DNA of 64,000 nucleotides from Paralithodes platypus (taxonomy: Eukaryota > Arthropoda > Malacostraca > Decapoda > Lithodidae). Of the stretch, positions 11,691 through 22,402 are shown in pieces (the first letter of the stretch is position 1; each line of letters begins with the position of its first letter). Both the position numbers and the translations under genes were made by a program. Location: positions 11,623,083 to 11,687,082 of the forward strand of contig CM064560.1 of the NCBI GenBank assembly GCA_032716605.1, read 5' to 3'. The notes under the pieces are model-generated. The model did not search any database and had not been told where the DNA came from. It was given only the letters and a program-made list of their open reading frames with translations.

Positions 11691-12190
11691 ACCACAGTAT
11701 GTTGGTATAGCCTCCTGTCTTGGCTCGGGGTGTATTTTTGCGCTGGTGCTTGTTGGCTCGCGTGTGTAGCATCAGCGTAGGGTCGCAGGGCAGGAGTTGT
11801 TGGCTTTGATTAGAAGAAAATTAGGCTACATCTATAGTAGCCGCCAAAAACAACATTAAAATAAAATATGAAAAATTAAATAAAAAACTCTTTCTTTTAG
11901 ATAATTAATTTTAAGATAATATTGTAGCTGAGTACTGAGTGCAGATGATTTTCCCTCAGTAGGCTGTGCTTCTTAAAGCTCGCTCTGGGAGTACGATGTT
12001 ATAAATTAATGTATTATATTTGGGAAGGGTGATAAGATTTTTTTATATATAAATGTTGTTGTATTTTTTTTTTGAGGAGACTGAGCTTGCATTCCATGAG
12101 TGGCAGAGTGGTTAGGAGTGGCAAATTCTAGCGACATTCTGCCTGTTCAGATATGGGCTCATGGTTGAGTGTCCCATATCTTGGGGGGAG
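11691..12190 (+). other. 3' untranslated part and polypurine tract of copy 1
   Basis: AT-rich, without coding signals. It ends in a purine tract CTTGGGGGGAG immediately before the 3' LTR (about 12180-12190), the expected plus-strand primer. The minus-strand copies have CTTGGGCGGGG at the same place. Confidence 0.7.
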
Positions 12191-13896
12191 TGTGACGCCT
12201 CCTGGCGTCAACAGAATGGTTGCGTGGGGCATTGCAGCTCGCTAGCGCTCGCCAGGATGGGGGGGATGGGCTACAGTTGTCCTAGAATGATCTGCTTTAT
12301 TTTATTTGTGTCGTGTTGCCACAGACAGTCTAGAAATGGTCTTTGTTTTGGTCTGTGACCGCGCCTTATATTTTATATTCGCTATAATATAAATGTTGCT
12401 TGTGTGGGAGGCGAGCGAGAGAGGGTGAGGGGGTACACCTGGCAGCGGGGTGAGCTATGACGCGGCTCGCTTGGGCGCTGCCGGCGTTGGCGGCCGGGTG
12501 GGCAACTAGTCCTTGCCCATCGCGGCCTCGTGGTTTTTACCAGCTCAGAGCTTGCCTGACACGCGTATCGTCTACATCCTTTGCAATTCTGTCCCCCATA
12601 CTCGCCACTTTGCATACTATTTCTCTCTCTCGACTTCTCCTTTCTCATTCTCTAATCTTTATTACACTCAACATCCCCTCTGGTTTTCAGCATAGACGTT
12701 CACCGTCGGCCAGTCGTATTGTACGCGAAGCTCTCAGATATTTCCATGTAGATTAAGGAGGTATTATGCTTTATTGAGGGGTTGGAGAGACGGACTTTCC
12801 GTGTGTGTCCTCTCTCGGGAAGGTTGTAGACCGGTATATGTCTCCCTGGCAAGGTGTTGAGTGATTCTGCTTGGTTATCTAAAGCTAGACTAGGGGTAAG
12901 GTTACTGTGTCGTTGTCTCCGATGTGTGCAGTGTTAGCTAAGCCCTGCACGACCTCGACAGGTACTGTGGGAGCCTAAGTTGTCTTCGGGTGGGTTTACT
13001 TTGCGAGCACAGCGCTGTGGTGTGAGAGGGCCATAGCCTATCCCTCACAACATAGTGCTGCCTCTTTGTGTTGACTTCTAAGGGATCGCCAGGATAGAAC
13101 TAGGTACTAGAGACCTAGATTTATCAAGAGAGCATCCCCCTCATATAACGTAATCTTCATTATACCACCTTCGGACAACGTTAGGCTACGAGCCGCATGC
13201 TCACCCATTGTTGCCCTGCCTTGATACCCCAGCTAGACTTTATTAACTGAGCAGACACTGGTTAGAGATAAGCCCCCATTATTATATGTATGCAACATTA
13301 TTATTCACTGCACTTTTGAGCCGAGGTTGTTGTTGAGTTTGCACAAACCCTAGTAGGCTGTTGCGTTGTGTCCGAGAGCATTTCTTTAGTTGTCGAGCAT
13401 TACTACCTTTGCGCAGTCTTTATTATTCGCCTGCCATTATTACTAATGTCCTAGTATTTATTGTGACCCGTATTCTGCATTATAATTGTTCAAGATTCTT
13501 TACGAACATCTTCCCAGCATCAGACTTATTTCAGAAGTTTCCAGTTGATGTTGCAGGACTAGCATTGCACTTTCTTTAATACAGGAGTGCCAGTTATTTG
13601 AGTATCTACCGTAACGTTAATTAATCACGTCAACTATCTTTTCTTTGTGTAACCTAATCGAGTAATCTTTTACTGTTTGAGAATAGGCTGTTTCATCGAG
13701 CGTCAGCCTAGTGTGTGTGCACCAGTTACCGAGTCATAGGATACCTCGTTGTCCAGGCACGACTCAGGGCGGTAATGGTGTTTTGTTTTCCAGTGTTTAA
13801 GGCAGGGGTTAGATCTAGTGTTACCGTTGTTGCATTTTGCCATTATCTAGTCCAATGTTAAAGAGCCCTGTGTCTTTGAGAACCTGGATCGTAACA
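12191..13896 (+). repeat. 3' LTR of copy 1
   Basis: About 1706 bp, TGTGACGCC...CGTAACA. It matches the 5' LTR throughout and is followed by the CACT target duplication (13897-13900). Open frames inside it (for example 12457-12756, 13361-13579) are not conserved in the other LTRs and are not treated as genes. Confidence 0.93.
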
Positions 13897-14116
13897 CACT
13901 TTCTTCACTCCTACAGATACATATTCTGGTCTACTACGATATATATCATAAAGTACCAGTTTTTACGGTAGAAATATGAAATCTCCGCTATCTCGTAGTC
14001 TTGTTTGTCAGTAACCCCTGTGAAGCCCTGCAATCGAAGAGTCTCAGCCCCTACGATTCGGTGCTTCAGTCCCACTAAGACGGACCACTAAAGGAACGTT
14101 GAGACCCTATGGCAAG

Positions 14117-15022
14117 ATGGCGAGAGGAGTGAAGGGTGCGTGTGTAGCTCTCTCCCTGTGTATCATCCTCCTCAACATCCAGAGGGGCTGTGCCGATATA
14201 AAGGTGCAGAGGGGACCGGTAGTGTACCAGGTCAACACTAAACAAGTATTGAGGGACCTCGTCACACAGAAATCACACATAAGTGAACCTTCTGTCACCA
14301 TTCCTGCCTGGTCAAGTTCATATATCGGGAAGACGCAGCGGCTTGGCAAGTACTCTGGCACAACCTTGCTACAACACCTATTGTGCTACACTCTAATTAG
14401 CTGCAGAGATGTAGAGACCAACCCCGGCCCGAGTTCAACATTGAAGAAACCTCACCACCAACCAAGTAAGACAGACACCGTCATTTCAACAGTCCCTAGC
14501 AGAAAAATGTGTTATTACAAACCGGGCCTACAGGTACCCCAGCCTCCCATCACGCTCCAATTCAACCCACAACACAACCCAACACGGTCGGCGACCCAAT
14601 CTCCCGTCACGCTCCAATTCAACCCACAACACAACACAACACTATCGGTGGCTCAACATGTAACCGGAGCAGCTAGGAAGAAAGGTATCAGTCGCAACAA
14701 CATCAACAATGGAGCAGCATCAGCAGCCAGGAATAAGGACAACATCATCAAACAGGAAATACAGGTGGGGCTGGGAGGGGTCATAGGGGGAGACATAGCC
14801 ACAGACAGTCCCCAACCCCCACGCTCACACCCTAGCACAGCTGATCACCACACCGCCAGACGTACGACGAACAATAAAAGGAAGCTATGTACAGTGTGCG
14901 ATATTAGATTCAACAAAAGGAGTCCAACATCACAATGTAGTATTTGTAATGAAACTGTACACGATCAATGTACTTATGTTACCAGCAGAAAAGAAGTGGA
15001 ATGCGATAAATATAGGAATTAG
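14117..15022 (+). CDS. LINE ORF1 with signal-peptide-like start, 2A-like motif and degenerate PHD-type finger
   Basis: The ATG at 14117 is chosen because the hydrophobic leader starts here. The frame stays open upstream to 14099 without an ATG. The product is about 301 residues. Residues 8-25 are hydrophobic (VALSLCIILL) and end near CA, resembling a signal peptide. Residues 95-105 read SCRDVETNPGP, matching the D(V/I)ExNPGP core of 2A ribosome-skipping peptides, with the skip expected between Gly (14426-14428) and Pro (14429-14431). A low-complexity region follows with two near copies of ITLQFNPQHN / VTLQFNPQHN. A Cys/His finger closes the ORF (CTVC ... CSIC ... H ... C), but the last CxxC reads CDKY, so the final cysteine is lost. 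The 2A role is by family knowledge; activity is untested. Confidence 0.8.
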   Translation: MARGVKGACVALSLCIILLNIQRGCADIKVQRGPVVYQVNTKQVLRDLVTQKSHISEPSVTIPAWSSSYIGKTQRLGKYSGTTLLQHLLCYTLISCRDVETNPGPSSTLKKPHHQPSKTDTVISTVPSRKMCYYKPGLQVPQPPITLQFNPQHNPTRSATQSPVTLQFNPQHNTTLSVAQHVTGAARKKGISRNNINNGAASAARNKDNIIKQEIQVGLGGVIGGDIATDSPQPPRSHPSTADHHTARRTTNNKRKLCTVCDIRFNKRSPTSQCSICNETVHDQCTYVTSRKEVECDKYRN

Positions 15023-15288
15023 CTATTACCCACTCCACCAACACTACATTACCCGCAGCATTACCATTAATACCACAGATATCGGCGACCCAAGTAGCAC
15101 AACATGCAACAAGAACAACAATAAAAACAGGTAGCACTCGCAAATACATCAACAGGGAAGCAGCATCAACGGACAACGAAAACAACAACAACAACAACAA
15201 CAAACAACCACAGCCCGACCGCGAGTATCCCCTGCCCTCTCCCGCACAAACAGCTGATCGACGCGGACCAAACCACAGCTCCAGTCGT
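15023..15288 (+). other. Spacer with AACAAC-rich tract between duplicated zinc-finger segments
   Basis: Includes a (AAC)n-like run at about 15178-15205. The sequences flanking it (around 14870-15010 and 15285-15430) are diverged duplicates, so this spacer is part of a duplicated unit of roughly 410 bp. Confidence 0.6.
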
Positions 15289-15654
15289 ATGATAAACAGT
15301 AAGAAAAAACTATGTAAAGTCTGTAATATTGGTTTCAACAATAGGAGTTCACTTTTACAATGCAACAGTTGTAATGAAATTGTTTATAACCGATGTACTT
15401 ACGTTAACAGTAGAAACGAAGTTGAATGTGTTAAATGTAGGAACTCAGCTGTACAACATCACAAAACCATTTGTTTTATTTGTGAATCACTCATAACACG
15501 ACGTCAGAAGATCCAAAACTGTGTAAAGTGTAAACATGTAGCTCACATGAAGTGCATCTCTAAGAAGACCAACAGTGAAGAACAGGAATTCCTTTGCAAT
15601 AAGTGTGCCTTGCATTCCATACCGAATATTAATGTAAATGAACCAAGTTATTAA
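15289..15654 (+). CDS. Second ORF1 segment: PHD-like zinc fingers
   Basis: 121 residues. It starts with CKVCNIGFNNRS, continues CNSCNEIVYNRC, and ends this finger with the full CVKC that the upstream duplicate lacks. A second Cys-rich unit follows (CFICESL ... CVKCKHVAHMKC ... CNKC). Such PHD-like fingers occur in ORF1 of CR1-group LINEs and are thought to bind nucleic acid or chromatin. The stop (15652-15654) overlaps the start of the endonuclease frame (ATG 15638) by 17 nt, which would allow termination-reinitiation. The start residue is uncertain, since this may originally have been continuous with the upstream ORF. Confidence 0.7.
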   Translation: MINSKKKLCKVCNIGFNNRSSLLQCNSCNEIVYNRCTYVNSRNEVECVKCRNSAVQHHKTICFICESLITRRQKIQNCVKCKHVAHMKCISKKTNSEEQEFLCNKCALHSIPNINVNEPSY

Positions 15655-16182
15655 CAACTCAGAATCCAGCCAGGACACATTCAAAATCAAAGATGAATAC
15701 AGAGTGTTCACCAAGAAAGGGCTCCATCTTATCCACATTAACGCCAGATCAATGTACCATAAATTATCAGAAATAAACTTGTTAGCTAATAAGGCCAAAG
15801 CTTCAATAATTGCAATCACAGAAACCTGGCTGGATTCAAGTATAAACGATGGTGAAATAAACATTCAAGGTTTCAATATGGTTAGGAATGATCGCAATAG
15901 GCATGGGGGAGGAGTATGTCTGTATGTAAAAAACAACCTCACACACACAACTAGGACCGACCTCCATGTAGAAAATCACGAAGCTCTGTGGATCGACCTA
16001 CACCTGCCGAGGACAAGACCCATCACAATTGGGGTATACTATAGGCCACCAGACGACACACAATTCTTGACCAAATTTGAACGAACTTTGTCATCGCTAG
16101 ACCCTCGGAATGAATCCATCATACTAGGGGATTTTAACCTGTGTTACAAACAACGAAATAATAGGCTTGTACGAGAATATAG
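15638..16182 (+). pseudogene. LINE ORF2 endonuclease, cut by LTR insertion
   Basis: The ATG at 15638 overlaps the previous stop. About 181 residues of exonuclease-endonuclease-phosphatase domain follow. Visible motifs are HINARSMYHKL, IIAITETWLD (catalytic Glu), RHGGGVCLYVKN, GVYYRPP and ILGDFN (catalytic Asp/Asn), in the order and spacing of CR1/L2-type LINEs. After EYSF the frame runs into the LTR at 16183, so the rest of the endonuclease and all RT are missing here. It would nick target DNA for target-primed reverse transcription. Confidence 0.87.
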
Positions 16183-17985
16183 TTTTACGACCGGGACTCG
16201 TATAAAACAAGGGCTCTTAATCATTGGACTAGAAAGGCACACAGCCACAACGGTAACACTAGATCCAACCCTCGAACTTATAATGCCGGCGCACAAAAAC
16301 ACCTATACCCTCCAGAGTTAAATCTGCGATAGCGGGGTATCCTATAACTCGGTATAAATGCACTACTACTACAGGCTGATGATCTCTGATACAGCCTGAT
16401 CACAACAACATACAATTACGTTAATAATGTATACAAGGAAAAAGATAGAGAGCGTAATTAAATCACTGCAATGATTTAATGCGAACAAGAAGAAGGTATA
16501 ATTAAAGTTACTCTAAACAATAATAAACTGTCACTCCTATATTAAAGAAAGTGAATGAAAGTCCTAAAGCATCGAGCAGGAATCTTCTGAAGAAAAGTCT
16601 GATGCTGCTTAAGATGATCGAATCGGATTTTGAACTGTTATATAAAGCAGGAACAAGATATGACAAGTGTAGGGACATACAGTGTTAACTGGCACGGGAA
16701 TAATAATAAATGCGCAATAGTATTATCGCCAACAACAAAAGAAGTACTTCCTCAGGCAACTCAAAAAGCCTGCTCGGGTTGTGCAACTCAACAACAACCA
16801 AGGCTTACAATCAACGGGAATAAAAATGCTGCATACATAACATAAGAGCTTATAATCCTAATCGGGTGTCTGCTAGGCTAATAAAGTCTAGCTGGGATGT
16901 CGTAGGCTAGGAAACAATGGCTGAGCAAGCGGCTCGTAGCCTAGCGAGGTCCTTAAGACTGTGCGGCCAAATTACGTTAAATGACGGGTGCTCTCTTGAG
17001 AGATCCAGATCGCTAGTATCTGGTTCTCTCCTGGCGACCCTCTCAAAGTCAAAGCAAAACAAGTTAGCACAGTGTTGGGTGGCAGAGGCAAAAGCCCTCT
17101 CTCGCAACACAGTGCTAAACTCACAAGGTACACAGTCAGAAAGACCACCTAGGCTTCCCACGTATCCGTTGCGATTGTACAAGTTCAACAAAACCTGGTA
17201 CACATCGGAAATCACAACACAAGTAGCCTTACCCCAGTCTAGCATTAAATAGCCCAGCAGACAGCCAAGGAATAGGTAGGGAGACATCGTGAGTGTGTCG
17301 AACCTCTACAGACAAAATGGTAACCCCTCCAAAATGCCTAACTAAACATGTAATATCTGAGAGCTTCACCATATAATACGATGGCCGATATATGAAATCG
17401 TGCAGAACCAAAGGGAAGTTATGATATTAAATAGAGTGGAAGAATGAGAGGTAAGAAGTTGAGAGAGAGAGAAAGTGCTCTATAGGTAGAAGTCGGGGGA
17501 CAGGTGGCAAGGGAGATGTTAAGGGTATGCTGGTCAAGCAAGCTCTGAAGAGAGTAGCTCCTCGGGACCCCCAGGATCACACAAAGGCATGGTGGTCAGC
17601 CAATCACAGGCCGCTACGTCACCAGGCAGCAGGCCTGCAGAAGGCGCCAGGAACCACCAGCCAATCAAGAGGCATGAGAAGGCACGCGCACGAGCCTACG
17701 AGCGGGGGGAGGCAGCACATGTATACGCACGCACACACTACCACCCCACTGCCTATATTGTTCTCTCTCCTTAATTATATACAATGCATCTTATGTTCTA
17801 CTCATGATATAAAATGCTTCCCGTTGTCACAGACGAAAATAAAGACCACCACGGGACTGTCTGTAACAACACGAACCCTATGAAAGAAAGAACAACATTC
17901 TCTGATAACTGTAGCCCATTTCACTGCCCTGGCGAGCGCTAGTGGCTACCGGGAGGCGATTCTGCCAATGCTGGCAGGCGTCACA
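16183..17985 (-). repeat. 3' LTR of copy 2
   Basis: About 1803 bp. On the plus strand it starts TTTTACGACC (TGTTACGACC in the sister LTR, so one end base has mutated) and ends GGCGTCACA. It closely matches 22403-24208, with only scattered differences and one small rearrangement near 16285-16300. It interrupts the LINE endonuclease frame. The plus-strand open frames 16630-16845, 16917-17252 and 17527-17883 recur in the sister LTR only because the LTRs are near identical. Confidence 0.92.
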
Positions 17986-18276
17986 CCCCGCCCAAGATAT
18001 AGGACGCTCAACATTAGGCGAGCACGATATCTGCCAAGGCAGAATGCCGACAAGACCCGTCACACATAGCCACTCCACTAGAAATGAAATGCAAAGCTCA
18101 AGTCTTACATAAAACAACATATCAACATAAAGAAAATCTTATAACCTCTCCCAAACATAATAGTATAATTTAGCCAACTATGCTCCCTGAGCGGCTTCAC
18201 AGAGCCCAGCCTCCTAAGTGAAAGACAGGTTCAACTTTGGACTTTAGCTATAATATTGGCAACTTACAATTAACTA
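17986..18276 (-). other. Polypurine tract and 3' untranslated part of copy 2
   Basis: Reading on the minus strand, TATCTTGGGCGGGG directly precedes the LTR (17986-17999), the expected plus-strand primer. The rest is AT-rich, without coding signals. Confidence 0.65.
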
Positions 18277-19160
18277 TCAAAAGAAAGAGTTTTTATGTGA
18301 TTTTGTATTTAATTTTAATGTTGTTTTTGGCGGCTGCTCTACAGGGGCAAGCGAGTTTTTCTCCACTCTCAACACACACTGGCTGAACGGCGAGGGTTCT
18401 CCTGCAAACAAACCCTCCCGTGACAAACAATCAGCCAAAACATTATCAGTGCCCTTAGCATGCCACACATCCAACTTGTGTTCCGGCAGCACAACAACAC
18501 CTGGCACTGATAAACTGCCGCAGTTCAACACAAGACTGGCATTTCTCTTTCGCTCTTTCCGGCAACGGGGCCTGCCAAAGCCTTTCCCTAGTTCTACCTT
18601 CGTGATAGGCGATGCAGCCCCGACAGCGGTCTATGGTGTCGTCAACTCTCGATAAGGTATAGGTGTCTGTCAGGGATAATGCACACACTCTGTTGCAATC
18701 AACACACACACTGATCTTGCCACTTAACATAGGTTGCAAAGTTAAAGGCACACGACCACTCACGACATTCCTTATCCCTCAGACCCTTCATCAACACGTA
18801 ATCCAGCTCTGCTTGCACCACAGGCTGTCGAGCAGGATTTATATGGTAGGGAATTAAACTGAGCCTTGCACTGTCTCCAGCCTCCATGTCGGATTCTACC
18901 ACGTACATCAGGCCCGGAGAAGCAACAAACATGCGGATGCACTGCCACAGCCTAGTAAACAACTTATCTCGCAGAACAACATGCCTAGTGCCCTCCCACA
19001 ACCCAGCCGAGACCGCAGCTTCTAACCTGTAGTCTCCCTCCTTCTCCACCTTCGTCCCTAGAACAGCCAGGTCATGAGAGGGACAATCAGTACCCCCTGT
19101 GCAGTCACTCCCATAGTTCATTATTGCTAAGGCTTCCCCGCCGATACTGTACATGCGCAC
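18277..19160 (-). pseudogene. RT start / RNase H end remnant of copy 2
   Basis: Frames at 19160-18699 and 18763-18455 carry LWEGTRHVVLRDKL, GDSARLSLIPYHINPARQP, KAELDY-like sequence, VDDTIDR and WQAPLPERAKEKCQSC. This is the same RT N-terminal stretch as copy 1. A third frame (18531-18277) carries LPEHKLDVWHAKGTDNVLAD and CLSREG, the RNase H end. The RT palm and the bulk of RNase H are missing at the same junction as in copy 1, which shows the deletion is ancestral. Frameshifts separate the pieces. Confidence 0.85.
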
Positions 19161-20725
19161 CCCCGCATTCCTTACGACTACATCTGCCTGCGCAGCATCA
19201 ACCGTCTTTTAGCGACATGGCCAGATACAGTCGGTCTATGGTAGGGCTGTTGCATTCGACTAGAGCAGCACTGGGAGGCTATGCGACGACCGGGCACATC
19301 CACTCCACAGCCAACCTCACCAATCTGCTCAATGTCCTCCTTCTGACCACCACCCTTGGCAGCCATGGGTCGAACCTGACCTGACAACCATGTCCAAGCC
19401 TCATCGCCACCTTGAACCACCGAAACAACGAGGCTAACGGTCGACCAACATTCAAGTGACCTGCCCGCGGAACATCTTGCACCGCCTGAGTTGTGAGGCT
19501 CGGGTGCTCGGCACGACCAGTGGGGTATGAACCGAGCTGGTGCTGGAGCGCTGCACACTGCTGCGCAGGCAGGTGCTCTAGCGCTTCCACAGCCACCAGA
19601 CTCGTGTCCCCCGCCCACTGCTCCGCCGAGACATGACAATCCCTACTCTCCTCCACCTGTGCCCTACAGCCCCCCTCTCCTTCTCCACCTTGGCCGCTGC
19701 AGACCAACGCAGGGACAGTAGGCTGCTCAGGTGGTTGCCCCACAAACTCCTCCAACAGGTTCACATGACATGTTTCCCCTTCCTCGTGTTTGATCTCGAC
19801 AGCACCATTACCACACTTCTGAACTTCCGGATCCTCCAACTGCAGTTTACAAATACCTGAGGGGACCAACCTGTCTAAATGCTTCCGAAGCAACCCAAGT
19901 CCTCCCCCAATATCAAACTGAGCAACCCTTTTTTCTCTCTGTGTGTAACGTTGCTGCCTCGGAGTCTCTTCCTGCCCTACCTCCTCACTAGCTGTGACAG
20001 GTCCTGGGGCTTCTCCAGACTCCAACAATGGTGCCAATACTGAGTCGCCAAGAAGAGCTGCTGGTACTAAACTCTCCAAACTTTTACCAACATTAGCCGT
20101 CTTCTTCCAACCGTTCCTCCGTTGATCAGAAGACTGAGGAATAGGCTGTGACACTTTGGATGCAAGATATTTTGTAACAACGCAAGCCATAGGTTGTACA
20201 TGACACTTCTCTACCCACTCCTGTTTCTCCCTACTCACGTCGGCCGGCTTCTCGGCAACGACTAAGGGTGAAACCTCAGAAGTAGGCACCGCAAAGTCGT
20301 TGCCGAGAAGGAGGTCGACGCCCCCAACAGGCAAGTTCTCCACAATTCCCACATCCAACTCTTGTGTCACACCATCTACCTCCAGTTCCATCCTGACCAA
20401 CGGGTATGACCTGATAGCATTGATACCTTGCACCACAACTACCCGTGCCGCGCTTATTGGTCTACCAGTAAAGTTCTTCATCAAAGTCTGTGAGACACCC
20501 GTGTCTCGCAACAGCTCAACTCCATGCTTCTTACCAGCCCACTTCACGCAGCCACGCCCTCGATGGTCGCAAAAGACATCGCGGACAAGTTTCGAGCCTT
20601 CCGGATTCTTCTCCACTGGCTGTGTCCCAGCCTCTGACGTTATATCCCGGGCAAACTCAGACGACTTCGGGGACACCCCCAATGTTGCGAGCCAAAGACA
20701 CAACTGCATTAGGTAGCTTGCTTGG
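19161..20725 (-). CDS. Protease and long linker of copy 2 (open frame 20754-19279)
   Basis: 491 codons stay open. The protease part has HGVELLRDTGVSQTL (catalytic DTGAS changed to DTGVS, codons at 20505-20491), ARVVVVQGINAIRSYPL and VDLLLGNDFA. After MACVVTKYLASK the linker is Gln/Glu/Gly-rich and holds a fragment DVPRAGHLNVGRPLASLF, which resembles a decayed integrase zinc domain lacking its first His. The integrase core of copy 1 is absent and replaced by sequence with no recognised domain (LYLAMSLK, AGVRMYSIGGEALAIMNYGSD at about 19240-19100). The Ala-to-Val change next to the active site probably weakens the protease. Not a host gene: the same sequence is repeated in copy 3. Confidence 0.8.
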
Positions 20726-22181
20726 ACAGGCTCTTGCAAAATGCCCCTTCTCATGACAATGAAAACACTCTAACTCCCCCTTGGGCTTCCCTTGACGTGG
20801 GAAAGGGCACTGACCCTTCTTAAACGGGACAGTACTAGGTTTATGGTCAGTTTTGGTGTCGTTGCTCTTGTTTTAGTGTAATTATGTGTATCAGTGTTTC
20901 GGGGAGGGGGAAGGTTACGCTCCTTATTGCCTGCATCACTTCTCTGTGCAAGACTGCACCCACGAATCAAAGATAACCGAAGGTCAGCCATCTCAGCTGC
21001 CTCCTGAAGAGTTTTCGGGTTTTTCTCTTTAATATTCAACGTCAGATCGCCGCCCGTACACTTGATAAATTGTTCTAGAAGCATCAGCTGTTTCAACTCC
21101 TCAAACGTCGATGCCTTCTCAGAACGCAGCCAGTTTTCTAAATGCATCGGACAGATCCCGGGCATGCTCAAGAAAGGTGCACTCACGACCCTTCGTTACA
21201 CCCCGGAACTTCAATCTGTACGTCTCTGGTTGTAATTCATATGCCCGCAGGACAGCCTCCTTCAATAACTCATAATCGATGCACGACTCCAAGGGCAACG
21301 CATCATATACCTTGAGTCCTTTGCCAACCAACCTAGAGGAAACAAGGGCTGCCCACTTAACCTCGGGCCATTGGTGCTCCCGGCACTTCTTCTCAAAACG
21401 CATGAAAAATTCGGTGACACCCGACTCATCAAATACAGGGACCAACTTGAGCAGGTGCGATAAAGACTGATCAAGACCTCGATTCCCAGAACCGAAACGC
21501 TGCCCTGTCGACTCCACCCTAGACTTCTCAAGATCTATGTCTGCACAGTACTTCGTAGACTCAGCCCGAAGCTCAGCCTCACGTATGGCCTTTCTCTCCT
21601 GAACCTCAGTCTCATATCTGGCCCTTCTCTCCTCAGCCTGAATCTTAGCCATCTGAAACTCCCGGTGCGGCTGCACAGATTCCCGCTGCTGCTGCATCTT
21701 AGCCATCTCAAGCTGGAAGAGCATATCTGGAGTCAAACCTTGAGGAGGAGGAGATGCAACAATTGGAGACTCACCCAAGTGCAAACCACGCTGCCAGTGA
21801 CTATCGGCCTGCGGGAACGTACCCGGCTCCGGAGACCGAGGGGGCGCCATAGTAGGAGTCGAGTGGAATGGGGGCTGGGCCGAAGGTGCCCCAGCTCCCG
21901 TTCCACCCAAAGCCCAACGCACCCCGCCGAGCACACAGGCCACCAGGTCACCTCTCGACATGCTGCTAGTGCCCACATGCCCCATGACCGTGGCCCAAAC
22001 ACTGGAGACCATACAGATCAATCCCCAACACCCGGTCAACAGTAATAGGTATCTCCAAAAACTTCCTTGCATCCTCCTCACTAGTTATAACTCTAATGCC
22101 TTCGGACAAACCCCGCTGCTGCACCTCAGAGTCTGTTTACCGTACTGTGTCCCCACTGTACACTGATCCGTCGTCCGACAT
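20726..22181 (-). pseudogene. gag of copy 2
   Basis: Starts MSDDGSVYSGDTVR at 22181, soon hits an in-frame TAA, and continues through SEEDARKF and DLYGLQCLG. Frame 22081-21119 contains PPQGLTPDMLFQLEMAK, a Gln/Glu/Arg-rich coiled coil and the capsid-like domain (LLKLVPVFDESGVTEFF, ELQPETYRLKF). A frameshift near 21130-21180 leads into frame 21186-20770 (LEQFIKCTGGDLTLNIKEK), and another to the CCHC knuckle (CFHCHEKGHFARAC, about 20767-20726). Domain order and length agree with copy 1. Confidence 0.85.
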
Positions 22182-22402
22182 ATTGTCCACCGAAAATTCT
22201 CAACGTTTAAAAAAAAAAGAGAAGTACCTAAACTCTTATGTAGCACTATTCACTCAAAAATGCTTGAAGACTCTTAAGTGTTATACTACTTGCCAAAAAA
22301 AATCCGTGTCCACTATATTCCTTTAAACAAAAAAAAACAAATGACCACAACACTCCTGCAATATTTCTCTAAGTTCATAAAATCCTAAGCAAGGTCGCCA
22401 TT
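22182..22402 (-). promoter_or_regulatory. Leader and primer-binding site of copy 2
   Basis: Reading on the minus strand from the LTR end CGTAACA comes AA and then TGGCGACCTTGCTTAGG (22400-22384), a good primer-binding site. This is followed by a T/A-rich leader to the gag start at 22181. Confidence 0.7.

Larger units (their letters stand above)
5830..13896 (+). mobile_element. Gmr1-like Ty3/gypsy LTR retrotransposon, copy 1 (complete ends, coding broken)
   Basis: LTRs at 5830-7589 and 12191-13896 both begin TGTGACGCCTCC and end CGTAACA. The flanks carry the same 4 bp, CACT (5826-5829 and 13897-13900), a target-site duplication. Between the LTRs, in order: gag with coiled coil, capsid and CCHC knuckle; protease (DTGAS); linker; integrase (H2C2 and core); the N-terminal start of RT; and a C-terminal scrap of RNase H. 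Integrase upstream of RT is the copia-like order known for Gmr1-type gypsy elements. The RT palm and most of RNase H are missing, and frameshifts split the reading frames, so this copy is non-autonomous. Confidence 0.92.
13897..16182 (+). mobile_element. CR1/L2-group LINE, 5' part, truncated by LTR insertion
   Basis: Contains a 5' leader (about 13900-14116), ORF1 with 2A-like motif and zinc finger, a second zinc-finger frame, and the first part of an apurinic-type endonuclease. At 16183 the sequence switches to the LTR of the minus-strand Gmr1-like pair. The reverse transcriptase of this LINE is therefore outside the window or beyond the gap. Clade placement rests on the endonuclease motifs and ORF1 style and is approximate. 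Confidence 0.85.

Noticed and set aside
16630..17883. Open frames repeated at 22852-24106, initially attractive as a conserved gene pair
   Set aside because: They lie inside two nearly identical LTRs, which explains their repetition.
19279..20754. 491-codon minus-strand frame as a possible host gene
   Set aside because: It contains a retropepsin domain, is flanked by gag and RT remnants, and is repeated in copy 3, so it belongs to the LTR element.
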